64,000 nt of DNA from JAXGZG01 sp050952065 (lineage in GTDB: Bacteria; Bacillota; Sulfobacillia; Fermentithermobacillales; Fermentithermobacillaceae), in assembly GCA_050952065.1 (NCBI GenBank), contig JBMNKF010000002.1:62001-126000 (forward strand), in the 5' to 3' direction. The notes under the pieces were generated by a model. It did no database searches. It saw only the letters and a list, made by a program, of their open reading frames with translations, and had not been told where the DNA came from. The position numbers were made by a program, and so were the translations under genes. Below are positions 41,623 to 49,084 of this stretch, piece by piece; within the stretch, counting starts at the first letter, position 1; the number at the start of each line of letters is the position of its first letter.

Positions 41623-42690
41623 ATGATTCAAGCGGTAATCTGGAAGGGAGACCACCTGCTTCTACTAGATCAGAGACTCTTGCCGGAACGCATCGAGTAC
41701 GTTAAGTGTACGGACTATCGAGAGGTAGCAGATGGGATCAGGGACATGGTAGTGAGAGGAGCTCCAGCCATAGGCATAGCAGGCGGGTACGGAGTGGCCC
41801 TGAGCACTGCTGGCACCGAGGACAGTCCCGCCCCAAAAGGGACTACAGAATTGGCAAACTACGTAACCGCGGCCGCACATCATGTTGCTTCCGCTCGTCC
41901 AACTGCCGTCAATCTTCAATGGGCAGTTGACAGGGTGCTGGCAGCGACCCTCAAGGCCATCGAAAATGATGGCACCGACAGTGCATTCAAAACTGCAGCG
42001 CATGAGGCGATGGCTATTGAGGAAGAGGATGTCAAGATAAACAAGGCTATTGGGGTTCACGGAGCTAGGTTGGTGAAACCTGGGGCGACGATACTGACCC
42101 ACTGCAATGCCGGGGCCCTGGCCACGGGTGGCTATGGTACCGCGTTGGGCGTGGTGAGAAAGGCCTGGGAGGAAGACAAGGTCTCCATGGTCTATGCGTG
42201 CGAAACCAGGCCCTATTTGCAGGGAGCCAGGCTTACGGCGTGGGAGTTGATCCAGGACGGCATCGACGTAACGATTCTTGTAGACAGTGCGGCCGGTTAT
42301 CTGATTTCCCAAGGAAAGGTCGATTTCATAGTGGTGGGTGCCGATAGGGTGGCCAGAAACGGCGACGTTGCCAACAAGATCGGCACTTATACCCTGGCAT
42401 GCCTTGCCCAGAGACACCGTGTTCCTTTCTACGTGGCCTCACCCATATCCACCTTTGACCTGAGCCTGGAGAGCGGTGACCAGATCCCTGTGGAAGAGCG
42501 GGACGAGAACGAAGTGCTTACCTTATTGGGGAAGTCCGTGGCACCCGTGGGTGCCAGAGCCTTCAATCCAGCCTTCGACATTACGCCCGCCTCTTTGATA
42601 TGTGGCATCATCACGGAAAAAGGTGTGATTCAGCACCCCATGGCAGAAAACATCCAGAAAATCCTGGTAGGGGATGATGCGCGTGCTTGA
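41623..42690 (+). CDS. mtnA: Methylthioribose-1-phosphate isomerase
   Basis: A 355-residue eIF2B-like isomerase that converts methylthioribose-1-P to the ribulose form in methionine salvage. It has VRGAPAIGIAGGYGVALS, THCNAGALATGGYGTALGVV with the catalytic cysteine near residue 160, and GADRVARNGDVANKIGTYTL with the catalytic aspartate near 240. ATG 41623 follows GAGGTGAACTGC. It directly follows mtnP, and the end overlaps serS by several bases. No mtnK, mtnB or later salvage genes occur in the window. Confidence 0.95.
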   Translation: MIQAVIWKGDHLLLLDQRLLPERIEYVKCTDYREVADGIRDMVVRGAPAIGIAGGYGVALSTAGTEDSPAPKGTTELANYVTAAAHHVASARPTAVNLQWAVDRVLAATLKAIENDGTDSAFKTAAHEAMAIEEEDVKINKAIGVHGARLVKPGATILTHCNAGALATGGYGTALGVVRKAWEEDKVSMVYACETRPYLQGARLTAWELIQDGIDVTILVDSAAGYLISQGKVDFIVVGADRVARNGDVANKIGTYTLACLAQRHRVPFYVASPISTFDLSLESGDQIPVEERDENEVLTLLGKSVAPVGARAFNPAFDITPASLICGIITEKGVIQHPMAENIQKILVGDDARA

Positions 42691-43972
42691 CGTAAGAACC
42701 ATCCGGCAGGATCCCGACAGGGTTTCCTTGGCCCTGAAAGACCGGAACAGCGATTTCGACATATCCCTGGTCTTGCGCCTTGATGAGGAAGTTAGGAAGA
42801 AAAGAGCAGAGGTAGAGAGCCTTCAAGCTCAACGTAACGAAATCGCTCGAAGAATAGCCGAGGCAAAACGAAAGGGCGCCGATGTGTCTTCAGACGTTTC
42901 CCTGGGGGCCAGCGTTGCTCGGGAGATCTCCGCCATAGAGGGGACTTTGGTGTCAGATGAAGAGCGGTTAAGAGGCCTTCTGGCTCTTATCCCCAACATA
43001 CCACATTCATCAGTGCCTGTAGGAATAGACGATCGCGCTAACCGAGAGATCAAACGGTCGGGAGAAATCAGGCAGTTCACGTTTGAGCCGCTGCCTCACT
43101 GGGAGATAGGGACAAAGCTCGGGATTCTGGATATGGACAGGGCTTCGAGGATGTCAGGCACCCGGTTCGCCATGCTCAAAGGGCTAGGCGCTCGGCTCGA
43201 GCGAGCCCTGGTCAACTTTATGCTGGACCTTCACGTCAAAGAACAGGGGTATACCGAGATCTTCCCGCCTCTTATGGTTAATGACAGGGCCATGTTTGGG
43301 ACTGGCCAGTTGCCGAAATTCAAGGAAGACATGTTCAAAATCGAGGGGCAAGAAATGTACCTGATTCCCACTGCAGAAGTACCCGTAACCAACATTCATC
43401 GCGAGGAGATCCTGTTGGGTGATGCGTTCCCCATAAAGTATGCTGCTTACACCCCTTGTTTTCGGGCAGAGGCAGGGTCGGCTGGGAGGGATACCCGGGG
43501 TCTGATTCGTAATCACCAGTTCAACAAAGTGGAACTGGTGTGGTTTAGCTTGCCCGAGAACTCCTATGACGCTTTAGAAAGCTTAACCTGCGATGCCGAG
43601 ACTGTTCTGGAGAGACTTGGCCTTCCTTACAGGAGGGTAGTGCTTTCCACCGGCGACCTCGGATTCTCGTCGGCCAAGACCTTCGATCTGGAGGTATGGC
43701 TACCGAGCTCCAACGATTATCGAGAAATCTCTTCTTGTTCAAACTTCGAGGATTTCCAAGCCAGGAGGGCGAGCATCAGGTTAAGAAGGAATCCCAAGGC
43801 AAAACCCGAGTTCGTCCACACTCTCAATGGCTCGGGTGTTGCGGTGGGCCGCACATGGGCAGCCATAGTGGAAAACTATCAGAATGAGGACGGAAGTGTG
43901 ACAGTCCCCGATGCTTTGGTACCTTACATGGACGGAGTAGAAGTAATCGGCAATCAACAGGCGAGGACGTGA
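42683..43972 (+). CDS. serS: Seryl-tRNA synthetase
   Basis: A 429-residue class II aminoacyl-tRNA synthetase. The N-terminal coiled coil (LRLDEEVRKKRAEVESLQAQ) contacts the long variable arm of tRNA-Ser. Motif 2 is in FRAEAGSAGRDTRGLIR and motif 3 in LNGSGVAVGRTWAAIVENYQ. I start at GTG 42683, nine bases after AGGGG, because ATG 42674 and 42677 lie too close to that site. The gene overlaps mtnA by eight bases. Four tRNA-Ser genes are clustered elsewhere at 4.7-5.9 kb. Confidence 0.95.
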   Translation: MLDVRTIRQDPDRVSLALKDRNSDFDISLVLRLDEEVRKKRAEVESLQAQRNEIARRIAEAKRKGADVSSDVSLGASVAREISAIEGTLVSDEERLRGLLALIPNIPHSSVPVGIDDRANREIKRSGEIRQFTFEPLPHWEIGTKLGILDMDRASRMSGTRFAMLKGLGARLERALVNFMLDLHVKEQGYTEIFPPLMVNDRAMFGTGQLPKFKEDMFKIEGQEMYLIPTAEVPVTNIHREEILLGDAFPIKYAAYTPCFRAEAGSAGRDTRGLIRNHQFNKVELVWFSLPENSYDALESLTCDAETVLERLGLPYRRVVLSTGDLGFSSAKTFDLEVWLPSSNDYREISSCSNFEDFQARRASIRLRRNPKAKPEFVHTLNGSGVAVGRTWAAIVENYQNEDGSVTVPDALVPYMDGVEVIGNQQART

Positions 43973-43975
43973 GGT

Positions 43976-44395
43976 ATGCTTAGGAAGACGCGGTTTATTG
44001 ACTCGGGATGGCGGCTCACCATCCCCAAAGCAATGCGCACTCGGCTTGGGTGGGACAAGGATACCGAAGTCTGCGTCAGTTGGGACGGACAGCGGGTGCA
44101 TATCAGACATCCCCTTCGGTGTCGGGTGTGTTCCGATCTGACTCGGCTTGGTGCCCTTGGAAAAATCGTTATTCCTCCGAGAGTGCGAGCGGATGCGCAA
44201 TTGTACCGGGGTCAGATCCTCTCGTTGGATATCGAGGGTGACGAAGTGATCGTCATGGCCGAAGGACTTCAGGTTAGGTGTCAGGCATGCGGTTCCGAAA
44301 TGGATGTGAAAGAGTCTCTTCCCAACGTTCACCTATGCAGGCGATGCCGCGAGGCGCTTGACCGCATCGCCCTGGACGCAGCATCCCCCAGGTAG
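43976..44395 (+). CDS. AbrB/SpoVT-like swapped-hairpin protein with C-terminal zinc motif (paralog A)
   Basis: A 139-residue protein. Two AbrB-like (SpoVT/MazE-type) half-motifs are visible: DSGWRLTIPKAMRTRLGW at about residues 9-27 and LGALGKIVIPPRVRADAQL at about 58-76. Between them CRVC occurs; the C-terminus has CQACGSEMD and LCRRCREAL, a possible zinc ribbon. AbrB family proteins bind promoter DNA as dimers, so this may be a transcription factor. It starts three bases after serS stops. Its paralog follows at 44472. Family is clear, target unknown. Confidence 0.65.
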   Translation: MLRKTRFIDSGWRLTIPKAMRTRLGWDKDTEVCVSWDGQRVHIRHPLRCRVCSDLTRLGALGKIVIPPRVRADAQLYRGQILSLDIEGDEVIVMAEGLQVRCQACGSEMDVKESLPNVHLCRRCREALDRIALDAASPR

Positions 44396-44471
44396 AAATC
44401 GCGAAATCTACGTGATTGCACAGACTTTTGTGTGTATGAGGAGAAACATTGGAGGATGGGAGGCAGGCGAG

Positions 44472-44933
44472 GTGGCGATACAGCCTGTTAGCTCGAAGCA
44501 ATATGTGTGTACGTTGACTGTGGGTTGGCGAATTACTATCCCGTCTATGCTGAGGAGAGCGCAAGGCTGGCACCAGGGATCTACTCTTGTTGCAAGGGCT
44601 GAAAGACAGGATCTTTTTCTTAGGGCTGCCCAGGGCGATATCCCGGGAAACAATGAAGTGCCCTGTTATCTTGGGTCAGGAGGCAAGGTGGTCATTCCGA
44701 CCTCGTTGCGTTCCGTCCTTGGGTGGCCGGTTGGAGGCAAATTGGCGGTATCCGCAACAGATGCCCTTCTCAAGGTATCCCCATGTTGTCACGAGAGACG
44801 GTGCAGATCTTGCGGGGCTACGAAGAACGTAGGAGAGATTATTCAAGGACTCTATCTGTGTTCCCACTGCTGGAGAGACTATGTGGTCTTGGCCCGACAA
44901 CGTGCCAGGACAAAATGGAGTTCGAGAGGCTAG
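44472..44933 (+). CDS. AbrB/SpoVT-like swapped-hairpin protein with C-terminal zinc motif (paralog B)
   Basis: About 153 residues, clearly related to the gene before it. VGWRITIPSMLRRAQGW corresponds to the first AbrB half-motif, LGSGGKVVIPTSLRSVLGW to the second, and CRSCGATKN...LCSHCWRDY to the zinc ribbon; CC appears just before. GTG 44472 follows GGGAGG by eight bases; the frame is open further upstream but overlaps paralog A. The two genes diverge strongly in sequence, suggesting an old duplication and perhaps a hetero-dimeric regulator. Confidence 0.6.
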   Translation: MAIQPVSSKQYVCTLTVGWRITIPSMLRRAQGWHQGSTLVARAERQDLFLRAAQGDIPGNNEVPCYLGSGGKVVIPTSLRSVLGWPVGGKLAVSATDALLKVSPCCHERRCRSCGATKNVGEIIQGLYLCSHCWRDYVVLARQRARTKWSSRG

Positions 44934-45014
44934 ACCTAGAAACGCCTGTCCGGATTATGTTACACTTGGCATGAAGACAGACACATACGAGACAGAGCTC
45001 CGAATCTGCAAGTC

Positions 45015-45107
45015 CTAAGGCGTCTGGCTACGGATTGCAGGCGTTAGGGTTATGTTGGAAACGGCATAATCTCCCATTGTGGAAAGGAGTTGCGCCGGTG
45101 CCTTTAG
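45015..45107 (+). ncRNA. Structured 5' leader element before the metal-type ABC operon (riboswitch-like, class not recognised)
   Basis: A closing stem pairs 45015-45024 with 45097-45107 (CTAAGGCGTC with GGTGCCTTTAG, one bulge, G-U pairs). Inside, 45040-45044 pairs with 45092-45096 directly stacked on it, and 45047-45054 pairs with 45065-45072 around a TTGGAAACGG loop. This three-helix body ends 10 bases before a terminator hairpin at 45117. I compared it by eye with cobalamin, Moco, FMN, SAM, T-box, Mn, Mg and c-di-GMP elements and saw no match. It is a computational-style guess made by hand. Confidence 0.4.
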
Positions 45108-45116
45108 TTGGAGCTT

Positions 45117-45153
45117 GCCCGGGCTCTGCTTTCAGGTGGAGTTCGGCTTTTTT
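45117..45153 (+). terminator. Intrinsic terminator in the leader of the ABC transporter operon
   Basis: GCCCGGGCTC (45117-45126) pairs with GAGTTCGGC (45139-45147) through nine pairs including two G-U, with one bulge, and is followed by six Ts (45148-45153). It precedes the first gene of the operon by 66 bases. An alternative GAGC/GCTC pairing (45111-45114 with 45123-45126) overlaps the 5' arm and could act as anti-terminator, which suggests conditional read-through. Confidence 0.6.
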
Positions 45154-45219
45154 GTTCGAGAGCTCCTTCCTCTCTGTCGGATTCTGCCCACTATCAGAAC
45201 ATATGAGGAGGTTGGCACA

Positions 45220-46266
45220 GTGAAGCGTGTCAGGAATGCTTTATGCTTGGCTCTCTCATTCATGATTGTCGTGATGCTGTTTGTCAGTTGTTCTCCAAAG
45301 GAAGACCCTCTCCCAGTGGATCCAGATACCTCTATTACCGTTACAGACCACCTTGGCAGGACGGTTGAACTGCCCGGCCCCGCCCAAAGAGTAATCGGTA
45401 CTCACAATCCAAGCATGAATATGGTTGTGGTTCTAGACGGGAACGGATCGCGGATCGCGGGTTTCGGCAGTAAGGACATGTCATACGGGATATACGACGT
45501 CATTGCCCCAGAAATCGAAACCGTAACCCAGATTGGGAAGGGGAAGGAGCTGAACATAGAGACAGTCATCTCTGTGGAGCCTGACCTCTTGATAATCCCG
45601 GCGCGTTTTCAGAGTTCCATAGAACAGATGGACGAGCTCAACATCCCGTGCATTGCCCTGGATGTTGAGAAGTTCGACTCTATTAAGAGTGCCTTGCTGT
45701 TAGTTGGCAAAGCTATTGGCCAGGAAGAGCGCGCCCAGACAATAGTCCAGTTTTACGATGAGATGATATCCAAGATGGATGGCATAGCCAAAGCAGCAGA
45801 AGAAAAACCGAGAGTGCTCATGCTGTCAAAGAGCTCTCCCACCGCTGTCAGCACGGATGCCATGCTCCAAAACCTGATGATCGAGACTGCCGGCGGGACC
45901 AATGTGACGGCAGGATTCCAGCCGGACGAGCTCTGGACTGAAGTCGATATCGAGCAAATAATCGCGTGGAATCCTGACGTCATCTATGTACCTGTGTATG
46001 CGACATACACTGTCGAAGACATCTTGAACGATCCCCAGTGGGCGAGCATTTCGGCAGTCAAGAACAAGAAAGTCTATAGATTTCCATCGACGTTGGAGCC
46101 TTGGGACTACCCAGTTGCAGCTTCCTGCTTGGGTCTATGTTGGGTTACTTACAACCTGCACCCGGAGATCTACTCCTTTGAAGACTTGATGGAGGACGTG
46201 GATCGTTACTATCAGTTTGTGTACGGTAGAACGTTCGATGTCGAGGAATTTGGATTCACAGATTAA
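45220..46266 (+). CDS. ABC transporter substrate-binding lipoprotein, FecB/BtuF-like (iron-siderophore/corrinoid/metal class)
   Basis: A 348-residue lipoprotein. GTG 45220 follows GAGGAGG; the signal peptide ends in a lipobox-like MLFVSC near residue 23. Then VTDHLGRTVELPGPAQRVI is the usual start of TroA/FecB-like binding domains, and LLIIPARFQSSIEQM with the NPDVIYVPVYA region complete the two lobes joined by a long helix. Siderophore-iron, cobalamin and oxyanion metal (MolA-type) binders share this shape, so the ligand cannot be told. It opens the operon with permease, ATPase and a DUF364 protein. Confidence 0.85.
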   Translation: MKRVRNALCLALSFMIVVMLFVSCSPKEDPLPVDPDTSITVTDHLGRTVELPGPAQRVIGTHNPSMNMVVVLDGNGSRIAGFGSKDMSYGIYDVIAPEIETVTQIGKGKELNIETVISVEPDLLIIPARFQSSIEQMDELNIPCIALDVEKFDSIKSALLLVGKAIGQEERAQTIVQFYDEMISKMDGIAKAAEEKPRVLMLSKSSPTAVSTDAMLQNLMIETAGGTNVTAGFQPDELWTEVDIEQIIAWNPDVIYVPVYATYTVEDILNDPQWASISAVKNKKVYRFPSTLEPWDYPVAASCLGLCWVTYNLHPEIYSFEDLMEDVDRYYQFVYGRTFDVEEFGFTD

Positions 46267-47284
46267 GCGGCTGTCTCAAAAGAGGCGGTATCAGGCGCTC
46301 GTCGTAGGGTTATCTATAGCGCTCGCCGGTACCGCCTTCTTGGCAACGGGCATAGGTAGGTACAGTATGAATCCTAGAGATGCCCTTCGAGCGTTGGCCG
46401 AAACGTTGACGGGCTCCGTGCCATACGACTCAACAATGCACGATGTGCTGTATATCGTCCGGTTGCCTCGCATTGTCGCTGCCATATTGGTGGGTAGCGC
46501 GCTTTCGCTGTCAGGGGCGGTTTATCAGGGGGTCTTCAAGAATCCACTGGTGTCACCGGACTTGCTGGGGGTATCGTCAGGAGCATGCGTTGGGGCCGCC
46601 ATTGCCATCCTTTTGGGATTTAGTCTAGTGATGATACAAGTGTCGGCATTCGTTATGGGCATGTTTGCGGTGATATGTAGCGTGGCAATAACGCAAGCGC
46701 TCCGAAACGAATCCAATATGGCTCTAGTCCTTGCCGGCATAATTACGGGCGGGTTCATGTCTTCCATCTTGGGGGTTCTAAAGTATATCGCGGACCCAGA
46801 GACTCAGCTTGCAGAAATCGTGTTTTGGCAGATGGGTAGCCTTGTCTCGGTGAAGCGTGGGCAGATGGTCGCAGTATCCCCTCTGTTGTTCGTAAGCGGT
46901 GCGCTCTTGCTGGCGTTAAGTTGGAGGATCAATATCCTCTCTTTCGGCGAAGACGAAGCCAAGTCTTTAGGCATGAACGTCAGACTATACCGAGGTATTA
47001 CTATTGCCTGTGCCAGTCTCCTTACGGCAAGTGCCGTCAGCATAAGCGGTACTATAGGCTGGATTGGCTTAGTTATGCCCCATCTGGGACGGCTTTTGTG
47101 CGGTCCTGACAATACCAGGCTCTTGCCCGTCACGATTTTGCTTGGCGGACTGTTCATGCTTGTCGTAGACACGATTTCTCGCGCGGCAACTTCGGTGGAG
47201 ATCCCTCTCAGCATTCTTACGGGACTCATAGGGGCGCCGTTCTATGCGTGGTTGCTTTGGAGACAAAGGATGGGTGCGCTCTGA
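46238..47284 (+). CDS. FecCD-type ABC transporter permease
   Basis: A 348-residue protein with about nine to ten TM segments. The FecCD signature includes VRLPRIVAAILVGSALSLSGAVYQGVFKNPLVSPDLLGV (residue ~75-110, shown only as region), LGFSLVMIQVSAFVMG, and SISGTIGWIGLVMPHLGR near 270. It forms the membrane channel for the FecB/BtuF-like binding protein. ATG 46238 overlaps the binding-protein gene by 29 bases, and the ATPase gene overlaps its end. Substrate as uncertain as for its partner. Confidence 0.9.
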   Translation: MSRNLDSQIKRLSQKRRYQALVVGLSIALAGTAFLATGIGRYSMNPRDALRALAETLTGSVPYDSTMHDVLYIVRLPRIVAAILVGSALSLSGAVYQGVFKNPLVSPDLLGVSSGACVGAAIAILLGFSLVMIQVSAFVMGMFAVICSVAITQALRNESNMALVLAGIITGGFMSSILGVLKYIADPETQLAEIVFWQMGSLVSVKRGQMVAVSPLLFVSGALLLALSWRINILSFGEDEAKSLGMNVRLYRGITIACASLLTASAVSISGTIGWIGLVMPHLGRLLCGPDNTRLLPVTILLGGLFMLVVDTISRAATSVEIPLSILTGLIGAPFYAWLLWRQRMGAL

Positions 47285-48060
47285 AAATAGAGATTCGGGG
47301 GCTCGAGTTTTCCTATCCAAATGGTAGGCCCATATTCACTAACCTCAACATGGACATCATCCGTGGGCGAATCCTGTCCGTATTGGGACCTAACGGAGCG
47401 GGCAAATCTACGCTTCTGGGATGCATTTCCCGCCTTCATTTGCCCACTAAAGGAGATGTCTTGGTGGCAGGGAGAAGCTACCGTACAATGTCTCACACGG
47501 AAATCGCCCGTGCCATAGGATTTGTCCCTCAAAACATACTTCCTTCATTCGACTATAGCGTCATAGATTATGTAGTCACAGGTTTGGCTCCAAGAATGAG
47601 GGTGTTTCAGAAGCCCAAAGATGAGGAATACGAGGCAGCTTGGCGCGCCATTGAATCCATGAGGCTAGAGCATATTGCAGAAAAATCTTTCATGCGGATA
47701 AGCAGCGGAGAAAGGCAGCAAGTCGCCATCGCCCGAGTGATTGCCCAAGACCCTCGCTTCATCTTGCTGGACGAACCTACCGCCTACCTTGATGTGGGTA
47801 ACCAGATAAGAGTGTTGAGGATCCTCAAGGGATTGGCAGACAGGGGTTACGGCGTAGTGATCACTACCCATAATCCTGACCATGTACTTCTTCTTGGCGG
47901 AGATGTGGCAGTCATTGATCGTCAAGGGGACTTCACCTGTGGTCCCGGAAAGGAGATCCTCAACGAGGAATTTCTATCCCGTCTGTATGGCACTCAACTG
48001 AGAATTCTGGAGATTGGCGAGCTCCAACGAAAGGTTTGTGTGGCGCCGAACATGGATTAG
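47248..48060 (+). CDS. ABC transporter ATP-binding protein, FepC/BtuD-like
   Basis: A cytoplasmic ATPase with Walker A LGPNGAGKSTLLGCI near residue 53, signature ISSGERQQVAIARV near 150, Walker B FILLDEPTAYLD, and H-loop ITTHNPDH. Start is unsettled: GTG 47248 or TTG 47257 lie inside the permease gene, and a CTG at 47281 directly at the permease stop would give the natural N-terminus KIEIRGLEFSYPNG behind AAGGA. The frame itself is secure. It powers the transporter with the preceding permease. Confidence 0.88.
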   Translation: MVALETKDGCALKIEIRGLEFSYPNGRPIFTNLNMDIIRGRILSVLGPNGAGKSTLLGCISRLHLPTKGDVLVAGRSYRTMSHTEIARAIGFVPQNILPSFDYSVIDYVVTGLAPRMRVFQKPKDEEYEAAWRAIESMRLEHIAEKSFMRISSGERQQVAIARVIAQDPRFILLDEPTAYLDVGNQIRVLRILKGLADRGYGVVITTHNPDHVLLLGGDVAVIDRQGDFTCGPGKEILNEEFLSRLYGTQLRILEIGELQRKVCVAPNMD

Positions 48061-48071
48061 GAGGGAATGTT

Positions 48072-48866
48072 ATGGTTCTCGAGTCAGTCTTGAGGTCAGC
48101 CCAACCCTGTTTGGCAGGGAGAAAGATACGTGATGCAGTAATTGGCATTTCGTTGTTGGCAATAGAACTGGACAACGGGCATATCGGAGTGTCTTACATA
48201 CTGCGCGAAGATCTAGACCCCGGGTGCTCGAACTTTCCCTATGCCAGTTCTATGATAGGTTGTGATGCGGCAGAGATCGCCCAATGGGCCATAACAGGTT
48301 GTGAAAGCCTGCAAAGAGCCATAGGGGTAGCAGCGCTTAATGCAGCATCCCGTTCTTTGGCCCTGGAAGACTGTGAGACTACAGATCGTCCTTTTGGCGT
48401 CCAGTTCAAGAAGACCGATAATGTTGGGATGATAGGCCACATTCCGCCCGTTGTGCGGATGCTTGCTCCTCGAGTCAAGGCAGTATACGTATTTGACAAG
48501 GCCAAACTGCAGTCACCTGTTGAGCGCAATGACGTATTGCCCATGGAAGAACAGCCTTGCGTGTTGCCCCAATGTGACGTTGTGATAATGAGCGGCACCA
48601 CCGTAATCAATGGCTCTATCGATAGTCTTCTGGAGATCTGCAGAGGCGCCAGAGAGATTATCATGATTGGCCCATCGACACCTATGTTTCCCGAAGCTTT
48701 CGTGGACACTGGAGTCACTGTGTTGGCGGGGTCATGGTGGAAAAGCGAGAACAAGGACCTGATATTCAAAGCGATATCGCTGGCGGGAGGAACACCGTTT
48801 CTTGGCCACAGTGCCATTAAGAAAACGGTGAGGGTGTCCAAGGAAGTCTCGTGTAACTTGCATTGA
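48072..48866 (+). CDS. DUF364/DUF4213-type putative heavy-metal chelation protein
   Basis: A 264-residue protein. The N-terminal half resembles DUF4213 (LRSAQPCLAGRKIRDAVIGI) and the C-terminal half DUF364, with VGMIGHIPPVVRMLAPRVKA, CDVVIMSGTTVINGS and REIIMIGPSTPMFPEAF. These domains are annotated as putative heavy-metal chelators and often accompany FecB/BtuF-type ABC transporters; the biochemical role is not proven. ATG 48072 follows GGAGG by seven bases, 11 bases after the ATPase gene, so it belongs to the operon. It suggests the transported cargo is a metal or metal complex. Confidence 0.75.
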   Translation: MVLESVLRSAQPCLAGRKIRDAVIGISLLAIELDNGHIGVSYILREDLDPGCSNFPYASSMIGCDAAEIAQWAITGCESLQRAIGVAALNAASRSLALEDCETTDRPFGVQFKKTDNVGMIGHIPPVVRMLAPRVKAVYVFDKAKLQSPVERNDVLPMEEQPCVLPQCDVVIMSGTTVINGSIDSLLEICRGAREIIMIGPSTPMFPEAFVDTGVTVLAGSWWKSENKDLIFKAISLAGGTPFLGHSAIKKTVRVSKEVSCNLH

Positions 48867-48900
48867 AGGATATGCACAGGTATAATTCGAACTACAGCGA

Positions 48901-48975
48901 GCGGGAGTAGTTTAGTGGTAGAATGTCGGCTTCCCAAGCCGAAGGTCGCGGGTTCGAACCCCGTCTCCCGCTCCA
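48901..48975 (+). tRNA. tRNA-Gly (anticodon CCC)
   Basis: A 75-nt plus-strand cloverleaf with encoded CCA. Acceptor GCGGGAG pairs with CTCCCGC, the anticodon stem TCGGC/GCCGA encloses TTCCCAA, and the T-arm is GGTTCGAACC. It reads GGG. Confidence 0.96.
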
Positions 48976-49000
48976 TTTGTCTTCACTCGTGGCGCAGCGA

Positions 49001-49075
49001 GCCGGCGTAGCTCAGTGGCAGAGCAACGGTTTCGTAAACCGTAGGTCGTGGGTTCGACCCCCACTGCCGGCTCCA
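49001..49075 (+). tRNA. tRNA-Thr (anticodon CGT)
   Basis: A 75-nt plus-strand cloverleaf with encoded CCA. Acceptor GCCGGCG pairs with the 3' end TGCCGGC (wobble at the base), anticodon stem ACGGT/ACCGT encloses TTCGTAA, T-arm GGTTCGACCC. It reads ACG. Confidence 0.95.
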
Positions 49076-49084
49076 CTCATTCCT

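Noticed and set aside
44950..45120. Cobalamin, Moco, FMN, SAM or T-box assignment for the ABC leader
   Set aside because: The conserved core strings expected of each were not found, so no named class was claimed.
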